Part shown: piece by piece, positions 1-4,719 of the stretch
Layout of the letters: each line of letters begins with the position of its first letter
Numbering within the stretch: position 1 is the first letter of the stretch
The notes under the pieces: model-generated
The model's input: only the letters and a program-made list of their open reading frames with translations
Databases searched by the model: none
Told to the model about the DNA's origin: nothing
From: a virus
Direction: 5' to 3' (one strand)
DNA length: 33,561 bases
Virus record (IMG/VR): IMGVR_UViG_3300025769_000046
Span: 1-33,561 of that record
Position numbers and translations under genes: made by a program

Positions 1-86
1 TGTACTCAGAACATCAGTACAACATTCACATTGGTGATCTAACGTCCAGACATGAGGCAGCAAAAGAACAATATAACTTGCCTTAA
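1..86 (+). CDS. 3' end of the hypothetical gene that starts at 33155 (partial, duplicated by the contig overlap)
   Basis: This stretch encodes the last 27 residues plus stop (TAA at 84-86) of the 123-residue protein whose full copy lies at 33155-33526. It appears here only because the contig ends overlap by 121 bp. On the circular genome there is one gene, and it lies directly upstream of the YqaJ exonuclease gene. It is not a separate or broken gene. Confidence 0.9.
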   Translation, partial: YSEHQYNIHIGDLTSRHEAAKEQYNLP

Positions 87-106
87 CTGCACATATGCAG
101 TAGAAT
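78..106 (+). promoter_or_regulatory. Sigma70-like promoter ahead of the recombination operon
   Basis: A -35-like TTGCCT (78-83), a 17-nt spacer and a -10-like TAGAAT (101-106, five of six consensus bases) lie just ahead of the exonuclease gene at 127. The 14-bp dyad CTGCACATATGCAG occupies the spacer exactly, so a bound protein would block RNA polymerase. The promoter boxes are seen in the sequence; their activity is inferred. Confidence 0.5.
87..100 (+). promoter_or_regulatory. Operator candidate 1 of 3 (TGCA-N4-TGCAGT dyad)
   Basis: CTGCACATATGCAG is an inverted repeat with ACTGCA/TGCAGT arms around a 4-nt centre. Sister copies lie at 30770-30783 and 32304-32317, all in the early half between or at gene starts. 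This copy lies between the -35 and -10 of the promoter that would drive the exonuclease, annealing-protein and SSB genes. A likely ligand is one of the HTH proteins encoded at 32319 or 32485 (inference). Confidence 0.55.
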
Positions 107-126
107 CAAAAAAAAAGGAGAACACA

Positions 127-900
127 ATGAACCGCAAAGGTTTTATAGGCGGTAGTGACTGCGTTAAAATTATGAACGGTGAATGGTACGAGCTATGGCA
201 AGTAAAGACTGGTCGTGCTGAACCAGAAGACCTGTCTAATAATTTACCAGTGCAGCTTGGTACATTCACTGAAGACTTCAATCTGCAATGGTTTGAAAAG
301 CAACACAACGTAGTGCTTGCCGCACATCAGAAAGAATTTATTAGCAAGGTTGGTGAAGTACCAGTCAAAGGCACAATAGATGCTGGCGTTCGAGGAGAAC
401 GCAACATCGTTGAAGCCAAACACACTAATGCCTTTACCAATATGGACGAACAAATCGGACGTTACATGCCACAGATACAGTTGTATTGCCACTTGGCAAA
501 CTGTGAAGGTGCCTATCTCTCTGTAATTTTTGGCAATAGTAAATGGGAAAGCGCACATGTCGCGTATGATGAAGAGTATTTCAATTCAATGTGGGCAGTG
601 GTGTCAGACTTCTGGGGCTATGTGCTACGCGACGAAGAGCCGATTGGTATTGACACGCCGAAAATCTCAATCAACCAAATTAAAGTTGACGATATGGTCG
701 TTAGAGATGCCACTCTGGACAACCAGTTCGTTGACGCAGCCGTTACTTACGTTAATGGTATCGAACACAACAGAACGTTCGAGAACGCCAAGAAACAGTT
801 AAAAGATATGGTCGCAGATAATGAGCGTGAGGTGTACTGCGACTACATAACAATCAAGCGTGACAAGCGCGGAGCCTTGCGCATAACCAAACGTAATTAG
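127..900 (+). CDS. YqaJ-like viral recombinase / 5'-3' exonuclease
   Basis: A 257-residue PD-(D/E)XK-fold nuclease of the YqaJ/lambda-Exo group, predicted to resect double-stranded DNA ends in the host cytoplasm so that the annealing protein encoded next can pair strands. Visible motifs are the family start GGSD (residues 8-11), Glu49 in GTFTED, the catalytic Asp85 in KGTIDAG, the E-x-K pair Glu96/Lys98 in VEAKH, and the helical QIQLY segment (116-120) that closes the site. I chose the ATG at 127 over an in-frame upstream start at 52 because it has the strong Shine-Dalgarno AAAGGAGA at 115-122, and because residues before it overlap the previous gene. It is the first gene of a tight cluster (exonuclease, ERF, unknown, SSB), 10 bp from ERF. 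Family assignment is solid; polarity of digestion is family knowledge. Confidence 0.88.
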   Translation: MNRKGFIGGSDCVKIMNGEWYELWQVKTGRAEPEDLSNNLPVQLGTFTEDFNLQWFEKQHNVVLAAHQKEFISKVGEVPVKGTIDAGVRGERNIVEAKHTNAFTNMDEQIGRYMPQIQLYCHLANCEGAYLSVIFGNSKWESAHVAYDEEYFNSMWAVVSDFWGYVLRDEEPIGIDTPKISINQIKVDDMVVRDATLDNQFVDAAVTYVNGIEHNRTFENAKKQLKDMVADNEREVYCDYITIKRDKRGALRITKRN

Positions 901-910
901 GAGAACACTA

Positions 911-1339
911 ATGTCTAAAAATATAGTAAGCCTGTTAATCAAGGCGCGTAAAGATATACAACCGCCAGCCAAAACTGGCACCAACCCACACTTTCGCAGT
1001 CGTTATGTAACGCTCGAAGGTTGCATAGAAGCAGTGACACAGCCGTTGGCTAATCACGGCTTCTTTATTAGCCAACAAGTATCCACCAATGAACATGGTT
1101 CGTTTGTAGATACTATTCTTATGCATGAGGATGACCCCAATTGGGAGATGATTTCTCATGTGCCACTTGTACTCGGCAAGAATGACATGCAGGGATTGGG
1201 TAGTGCCATTACCTACGCTCGTCGGTATGGCATTATGTCTTTACTTAATCTTCCAGCTGAGGATGATGATGGCAATGCAGCCTCGCGCTCAAGCGGCCCC
1301 CCACAAGGCCAAGCGCAGAGCAGCGGAGGCGATTGGTAA
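911..1339 (+). CDS. erf: ERF-family single-strand annealing protein
   Basis: A 142-residue member of the ERF superfamily, which coats and anneals complementary single strands and works with a partner exonuclease. Diagnostic segments are NPHFRSRYVTLE (residues 25-36) and GSAITYARRYGIMSLL (about 97-112), followed by the acidic AEDDDGN. The last 20 residues are a Ser/Gly/Gln-rich tail ending SGGDW, perhaps a protein-interaction tail. It is shorter than many ERF proteins (about 200 residues), so the C-terminal domain is reduced. The start is supported by GGAGAACACTA right before the ATG; the GGAG overlaps the stop of the exonuclease gene. The stop overlaps the next start as TAATG. With the exonuclease and SSB it forms a Red-like recombination module. 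Confidence 0.9.
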   Translation: MSKNIVSLLIKARKDIQPPAKTGTNPHFRSRYVTLEGCIEAVTQPLANHGFFISQQVSTNEHGSFVDTILMHEDDPNWEMISHVPLVLGKNDMQGLGSAITYARRYGIMSLLNLPAEDDDGNAASRSSGPPQGQAQSSGGDW

Positions 1340-1593
1340 TGCTAACTAAACTAGTAAAAAAACTATGGAAAGGTGAGTATGTCTCAATAAGAGATTATGA
1401 AGCTGAGGCCGCTATTAAACAAGGTGGCCTCAAACTTATACACAATAATAAAGTTATGTATCTTGAGCCAGATCAAATTGAAAAGCTCAAGCCATCAAGT
1501 AAAGTTTTTAAATCTAAAACAGGAGGGAAAGACTACCAGTTAATAGACATTAAGTTTCTACCAGACGATCCTCGTCAAGAAAAATTAATTTAG
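1339..1593 (+). CDS. Hypothetical protein in the recombination operon
   Basis: An 84-residue protein that I do not recognise. It is Lys-rich (MLTKLVKKLWKG start), hydrophilic and without a membrane segment or cysteines; a small mixed alpha/beta fold is plausible. The ATG at 1339 overlaps the ERF stop (TAATG) and is preceded by GGAGG at 1325-1329, so translation is coupled to ERF. Its place between the annealing protein and the SSB suggests an accessory role in recombination or DNA binding, but nothing in the sequence proves that. An in-frame TTG at 1333 is a weaker alternative start. Confidence 0.75.
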   Translation: MLTKLVKKLWKGEYVSIRDYEAEAAIKQGGLKLIHNNKVMYLEPDQIEKLKPSSKVFKSKTGGKDYQLIDIKFLPDDPRQEKLI

Positions 1594-1610
1594 CTAAAGG
1601 AGCCAGAAGC

Positions 1611-2006
1611 ATGGCAGAATATGACAACACAAATGATGGCGTGGCATTCCCACCCTTTGAAGACATGAAGATGATCTTGCAAGGCAAGATGAATGTTGAG
1701 GGCAGAGAAGGACGCTATGCAATTGTTCGTCGTGAAACCAAAGGTGGTCGTGAGATCATGGAGGTCTACGAAAAAGTTGGTGTAATGTTTAAACAAGAAG
1801 GTGGCAAAGAAGGTGCGCCTGATTACACTGGCAATATGTATAACATGAATGACAAACAGCAGCCGTGGACTGACCCACATCCCAACCGTAGACTTGCGGG
1901 ATGGCGCAGAATGAAGGATGGCAAGCCATACATGTCATTCAATATCTCAGAGCCACAAGGTAAAGCAGCATCACAAAGCTTGAAAGATGATGACATTCCC
2001 TTTTAA
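1611..2006 (+). CDS. SSB-like single-stranded DNA-binding protein with acidic DDDIPF tail
   Basis: A 131-residue protein ending in DDDIPF, the same six residues that end E. coli SSB and that dock host SSB-partner proteins (RecQ, PriA, RecO, Pol III chi and others). The body has many basic and aromatic residues (GRYAIVRRETKGG, RRLAGWRRMKDGKPYMSFNIS), as expected of an OB-fold-type ssDNA binder; the GW..GKPYMSF part also resembles small DUF736-type proteins. It is preceded by AAAGGAG at 1595-1601. It is the last gene before the terminator at 2079, completing the exonuclease/annealing/SSB set. The tail is directly visible; the OB fold is inferred. Confidence 0.75.
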   Translation: MAEYDNTNDGVAFPPFEDMKMILQGKMNVEGREGRYAIVRRETKGGREIMEVYEKVGVMFKQEGGKEGAPDYTGNMYNMNDKQQPWTDPHPNRRLAGWRRMKDGKPYMSFNISEPQGKAASQSLKDDDIPF

Positions 2007-2021
2007 ATAGAGATGTTCTCC

Positions 2022-2072
2022 GTGGGAAGTTACACTGCTTGACATAGCCTTTATAGCCTCACTGCTTCCCAC
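2022..2072 (+). ncRNA. Hairpin with long loop (GTGGGAAG / CTTCCCAC)
   Basis: A perfect 8-bp inverted repeat, GTGGGAAG (2022-2029) and CTTCCCAC (2065-2072), encloses a 35-nt loop containing TATAGCC. It lies between the SSB stop and the terminator, in a non-coding gap. A similar element (10-bp arms beginning GTGGG) lies at 2479-2537, on the other side of the next gene. It could be a structured RNA or a stability element at the 3' end of the operon transcript; I do not recognise a known riboswitch. Confidence 0.4.
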
Positions 2073-2078
2073 TAAACT

Positions 2079-2106
2079 GCCAGCCTTCGGGCTGGCCTTT
2101 TTTTCT
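2079..2106 (+). terminator. Rho-independent terminator after the recombination operon
   Basis: A 7-bp GC-rich stem GCCAGCC (2079-2085) with a TTCG tetraloop and GGCTGGC (2090-2096) is followed by C and a run of eight T. This is a textbook intrinsic terminator, 73 bp after the SSB stop. The RBS of the next gene lies right behind it, so read-through or a separate promoter must express that gene. Confidence 0.9.
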
Positions 2107-2120
2107 GAAAGGAATTGCAC

Positions 2121-2474
2121 ATGGTAAATATTACAGAATCTTTCACTAAGCTGTACGGCAGACCACCAAGTGAGCAAGAGCTTGCTGCAATGTGGCAAAT
2201 GAAGCGAGAGCAAGAGGGATTCAAAAAACAATTAATAAAAGAAAAAACGTGTGGCATCAAAAGAAGCAAAGAGCCAGTGACACCAAAGGCATTGCCCAAA
2301 AAGACTGACACTCGTAAGTGGCCTTACCGCGCACCAAAGATGGCAAAGATGATTAACCGTATGCTAATCATTCAGGTAAGAATAGATGACATAGCATACG
2401 TCCTTGGCGTTACAGACAATGTTGTAATGTCTGAAATAAAAAAGTGGAAACTTCCACAGCACAATGATGGGTAA
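2121..2474 (+). CDS. Small basic protein with a C-terminal HTH-like segment
   Basis: A 117-residue basic protein. The N-terminal third is helical and charged (FTKLYGRPPSEQELAAMW), the middle is Lys/Pro-rich and likely flexible, and residues about 80-112 (IDDIAYVLGVTDNVVMSEIKKW) look like a helix-turn-helix: a helix, a GVT turn, then a recognition helix. It is therefore a candidate DNA-binding regulator, possibly of late transcription, since the phage has no RNA polymerase of its own. The ATG at 2121 has AAAGGA 7 nt upstream. The gene sits alone between two long-loop hairpins (2022-2072 and 2479-2537) and behind a terminator. No family is recognised with confidence. Confidence 0.75.
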   Translation: MVNITESFTKLYGRPPSEQELAAMWQMKREQEGFKKQLIKEKTCGIKRSKEPVTPKALPKKTDTRKWPYRAPKMAKMINRMLIIQVRIDDIAYVLGVTDNVVMSEIKKWKLPQHNDG

Positions 2475-2478
2475 TCGT

Positions 2479-2537
2479 GTGGGCAGTGCTATGTGAATGG
2501 TCGGACTATAGCTGCTGGCTTGGACGCCACTGCCCAC
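2479..2537 (+). ncRNA. Hairpin with long loop (GTGGGCAGTG / CACTGCCCAC)
   Basis: A perfect 10-bp inverted repeat at 2479-2488 and 2528-2537 encloses 39 nt that contain CTATAGCTGC. It begins 4 nt after the stop of the HTH-like gene and ends 33 nt before the next start. It has no T-run, so it is not an ordinary terminator. It resembles the 2022-2072 hairpin in its GTGGG foot and in the ACTATAGC/TTTATAGC loop element. Candidate structured RNA or protein-binding site. Confidence 0.45.
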
Positions 2538-2570
2538 TGCGACAATCTATCAAAAAAAAGAGAGAGAACA

Positions 2571-2843
2571 ATGGAAAATTACTTTATATTTACAATAGTT
2601 TATGTGCTAAATGGCTATCCAATGGAATCCAATATACTACTCGATAGTAGTGCCAAGTGTCAGCAAGTTATTCGTGCCAGTGAAGAACTATCGGATGCTT
2701 TGCCAGCCGATTTATTTTGCAAAGATACTGGTATATTATCTAAGTCTTTGCGACCTAAGCTTAGGCCATCAACTCAAAGTGAGGCCCATCAAGAAACGGA
2801 CGTCTGCCCTCAGATCGACGAAGATCAATGTAACAATTCATAG
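2571..2843 (+). CDS. Small two-cysteine protein, last early gene
   Basis: A 90-residue protein of unknown function. The first 13 residues are hydrophobic (MENYFIFTIVYVL), then NGYPMES and Cys30 and Cys50 spaced like a disulphide pair. The tail after about residue 58 is polar. It recalls the 58-residue protein at 3859-4035 (hydrophobic start, Cys31/Cys52). Whether the N-terminus is a signal sequence or a buried strand is unclear, because a positive charge is missing. The RBS AAAGAGAGAG precedes the ATG. Its last 83 bp overlap the 3' end of the endolysin gene on the other strand, where the early and late halves converge. Confidence 0.65.
   Translation: MENYFIFTIVYVLNGYPMESNILLDSSAKCQQVIRASEELSDALPADLFCKDTGILSKSLRPKLRPSTQSEAHQETDVCPQIDEDQCNNS
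2754..2765. repeat. 12-bp palindrome at the convergence of early and late halves
   Basis: CCTAAGCTTAGG is a perfect palindrome that covers the endolysin stop codon and lies inside the converging small gene. It has no T-run on either side, so it is a weak candidate for a two-way transcription stop; it may be chance. Confidence 0.3.
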
Positions 2844-3231
2844 CATGTTCAGCCGTGCTTTTATACGCGCGTATGTCGCCCTCGCTCCACGCCGCACCCC
2901 ACTTAATTGACGCGCCAGTTTCTTTGGCAGCCGCTGCCATCGCATCACATATCTCGTCATATACATTTAACTCCCAACAAACATCACCATCAATATAAGC
3001 TAATACATCGACAGCATGAGAGTATTCATCTGACTGTGGAATATGTTTGCTGTTCATAGTTTGAGAGCGACCAGAGGCAACAAGTTTCTTTTGCTCTTCA
3101 ACTGTGCGCAACCCGCAAGTCACACCGAAGTCAACGCGCGTTAGTTTAATAGCTAACTTTACAGTCTCAACTAAATCAGGGCGAACACCCTCCAGTTTAC
3201 CAAGGCTGCGCTTGCTTAAATTAAAACTCAT
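2761..3231 (-). CDS. Endolysin, M15-type D-Ala/L-Ala-D-Glu peptidase
   Basis: A 156-residue peptidoglycan peptidase of the VanY/M15 fold that cuts peptide cross-links of the cell wall at lysis. The zinc site is visible: His63 in NSKHIPQ, then SHAVDVLAY with Asp75 (and His72), and the distal His151 in DGPHFEL next to the C-terminus. The GLRTVEEQKKL stretch (40-50) is also typical of phage M15 endolysins. The distance between His63 and Asp75 is longer than in the plain SxHxxGxAxD form, a known variant. There is no signal peptide, so export needs the holin. I chose the ATG at 3231 (ATGA overlap with the holin stop, GAGAGG upstream) rather than a longer frame from 3303. It is the last gene of the late transcript. 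Confidence 0.9.
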   Translation of the reverse strand: MSFNLSKRSLGKLEGVRPDLVETVKLAIKLTRVDFGVTCGLRTVEEQKKLVASGRSQTMNSKHIPQSDEYSHAVDVLAYIDGDVCWELNVYDEICDAMAAAAKETGASIKWGAAWSEGDIRAYKSTAEHAMNCYIDLRRSEGRRPFLDGPHFELMA

Positions 3232-3572
3232 TTCTTTAATCCTCTCATAGTGCGGATTCCAAATGATGCTGCTATGGAAGCATACATTCCCCATTGAACC
3301 CACATTGGTGTTGTCTCCAAATTAGCAAATCCTTGTGCCATTGTTTCTTGCATAGAAGGAATGAAGTTGGCGCACAAAATCAAAACAAAAACTATTGTCC
3401 ACAGCTCGTCTTTCCAACTGTCCTTGCTGGCCTCGATTGCAGCTTGTTCCCAATCCATTTCGCCAGTGGCTTGCTTTAGTTTGATCTCTGCGTTTGCTTT
3501 TTGAATGGCTGTCTTGCCATCAATGTATGATGTAGCAAGGCCACCAATCGCTGATACTATTTGTCCAATCAT
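3228..3572 (-). CDS. Holin-like protein (GTA-type 3TM holin family)
   Basis: A 114-residue membrane protein. An amphipathic N-terminal helix (MIGQIVSAIGGLATSYIDGK) and a charged helix lead to two clear membrane segments at about 57-73 (LWTIVFVLILCANFIP) and 91-106 (WVQWGMYASIAASFGI). This layout is that of the GTA_holin_3TM proteins found next to endolysins in alphaproteobacterial phages and gene-transfer agents. It would open the inner membrane for the endolysin encoded directly after it; the stop and the endolysin start overlap as ATGA. Overlap with the preceding gene is also ATGA, so the lysis genes are translated as one coupled unit. Confidence 0.75.
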   Translation of the reverse strand: MIGQIVSAIGGLATSYIDGKTAIQKANAEIKLKQATGEMDWEQAAIEASKDSWKDELWTIVFVLILCANFIPSMQETMAQGFANLETTPMWVQWGMYASIAASFGIRTMRGLKK

Positions 3573-3781
3573 GCGCCACGATCCGTCTTAGCTTCTTTGT
3601 TCATCCAGATTCCAAAGCAGCCAGTCAATGCGCCCATGCAAACTGAAACTAAACCAGCCTGTCCATTCGTAGGATCAGGCAATGACATGTACCAGTGTAC
3701 ACTTTGGTAAGTTAAAATAGTAACCACTAGCATCATCAGCCGTGGGAATATTTTGTATTCATCAATCACTGTTGCTGGCAT
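3569..3781 (-). CDS. Small two-TM membrane protein, lysis cassette
   Basis: A 70-residue protein with two hydrophobic stretches, at about 14-31 (LMMLVVTILTYQSVHWYM) and 43-60 (GLVSVCMGALTGCFGIWM), joined by a short polar loop (PDPTNGQ) and ending in a charged tail. The size and hairpin topology fit a class II holin or antiholin, but the sequence alone does not name a family. It overlaps the holin start by 4 bp, and lies 77 bp after the 58-residue gene. Confidence 0.65.
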   Translation of the reverse strand: MPATVIDEYKIFPRLMMLVVTILTYQSVHWYMSLPDPTNGQAGLVSVCMGALTGCFGIWMNKEAKTDRGA

Positions 3782-3858
3782 ATAAACGCTCCGCTATCCG
3801 TTTATGCGTGGTGATTATAACAACTTTTCCATTTTTGTATACTGCCCACACACCTGAC

Positions 3859-4035
3859 TTAATTTCTACTAACCTCAAGACAGACCACCGTTTGGCTGTT
3901 GTGAACTACCAAACCCTCTCTTGCCTTTCTGCGTTCTTGTTCGCATTCCTCATATGTCGCATGGGTTGGCCCAATCTGGTAATACTTTAACTCAGCAGAT
4001 GGAATGTATTGTATAAAAACCAAAACAAAAATCAT
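3859..4035 (-). CDS. 58-residue exported-looking protein with two cysteines
   Basis: Starts at ATG 4035, which overlaps the stop of the previous gene (TAATG). Residues 1-14 are hydrophobic (MIFVLVFIQYIPSA) and look like a short signal or anchor, followed by a polar part with Cys31 and Cys52 and a charged helix EECEQERRKAREG. A longer frame from 4233 runs through the neighbouring gene and is unlikely. Being in the lysis cassette, it might act in the periplasm, for example as a spanin subunit, but there is no lipobox at the start and the assignment is only positional. No family recognised. Confidence 0.6.
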   Translation of the reverse strand: MIFVLVFIQYIPSAELKYYQIGPTHATYEECEQERRKAREGLVVHNSQTVVCLEVSRN

Positions 4036-4523
4036 TACCACTGACCTCGCGCAGCACCAATTAAAAAGATAATCCCGCCCAATATCCCAGCACCAACAAC
4101 AGCTATAACACTGCCAATGATCCAACTCATAATCGCATCTATTGCTTCTTGCTTGCGATACAGTTGCTCCTTGCGTTCTTTGCGTATCTGACCCTCTAAG
4201 CGCACTAATTCTTCCCAATGGGACGGCCCCCAATAAGCAGAAATATAAGACTTTAACTCAGACCTAAGATGATCTGCTTGCTTCTTTGCAGTGAAAGCCT
4301 CTAAAGCCTCAGCCTCTACAGACCCACGCATGGTTTGCCACAAAGATGGTTTCTCTTTTGCCTTGCTTTCTAGGTAGGTAATGTCAGACATTGCTGAGGC
4401 CCACTTGGAAAGCTGACCCGCGCAATCCTGTATCTCACGACCAGTAGAGATCATGGACTTTAACCCATTAAACGCCACATTTGCCGCAGATAATGCAGCA
4501 CCTATGGTAATGGGGTCAGGCAT
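4035..4523 (-). CDS. Tail-anchored membrane protein, lysis cassette
   Basis: A 162-residue protein. The N-terminal 125 residues are helical and charged, with a likely coiled coil at about 100-128 (HWEELVRLEGQIRKERKEQL), followed by one long Gly/Ile-rich membrane stretch at about 130-157 that reads as a C-terminal anchor or a tight hairpin. It could be an inner-membrane spanin-like or holin-accessory protein (inference from position between fibres and holin). The start MPDPITIGAALSAAN resembles small structural proteins of marine podoviruses, so a virion role is the alternative. Cys34 is the only cysteine. Confidence 0.6.
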   Translation of the reverse strand: MPDPITIGAALSAANVAFNGLKSMISTGREIQDCAGQLSKWASAMSDITYLESKAKEKPSLWQTMRGSVEAEALEAFTAKKQADHLRSELKSYISAYWGPSHWEELVRLEGQIRKERKEQLYRKQEAIDAIMSWIIGSVIAVVGAGILGGIIFLIGAARGQW

Positions 4524-4527
4524 TGGC

Positions 4528-4719
4528 TTAGCCCGACAAGCTCAGTCTTAACAGCATAATAATAATAGCTGCCGATGAGCCGATCATAATAGCTTCTAGT
4601 CTTTTTACACGATTAAACAAATCTTTAAACTGAATATCCATTTCGGTTTTCATAGCAACGATCTGTTTTTCTATTGTGTCAATGCGCTCATGCGCAGATG
4701 CAACAGTACGTTTGTCCAT
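4528..4719 (-). CDS. XhlA-like membrane protein (coiled coil plus one TM)
   Basis: A 63-residue protein with an N-terminal heptad-repeat helix (AHERIDTIEKQIVAMKTEM, about 9-27, continuing to about 42) and one C-terminal membrane segment (IMIGSSAAIIIMLLRL, about 44-59). This is the plan of haemolysin XhlA-type lysis accessories. The start directly follows the stop codon of the large fibre gene. It is the first of five small lysis-cassette genes. Confidence 0.65.
   Translation of the reverse strand: MDKRTVASAHERIDTIEKQIVAMKTEMDIQFKDLFNRVKRLEAIMIGSSAAIIIMLLRLSLSG

Larger units (their letters stand above)
1..121. repeat. Terminal direct repeat, left copy
   Basis: Bases 1-121 are identical to 33441-33561. 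The repeat cuts through the 3' end of one gene and the promoter/leader of the next, so it has no boundary of its own. An exact repeat of this length at both contig ends is what an assembler leaves when it closes a circular or circularly permuted genome; the unit length would be 33,440 bp. A true short terminal repeat is possible but less likely. Confidence 0.9.

Noticed and set aside
2039-2061. TTGACA near 2039 as a promoter for the HTH-like gene
   Set aside because: No acceptable -10 at 16-18 bp, and it lies in the loop of a hairpin before a terminator.
3368-3379. GCGCACAAAA inside the holin gene, resembling the late motif
   Set aside because: Matches TTTTGTGCG but lacks the GTTG part, and lies inside a coupled gene cluster.
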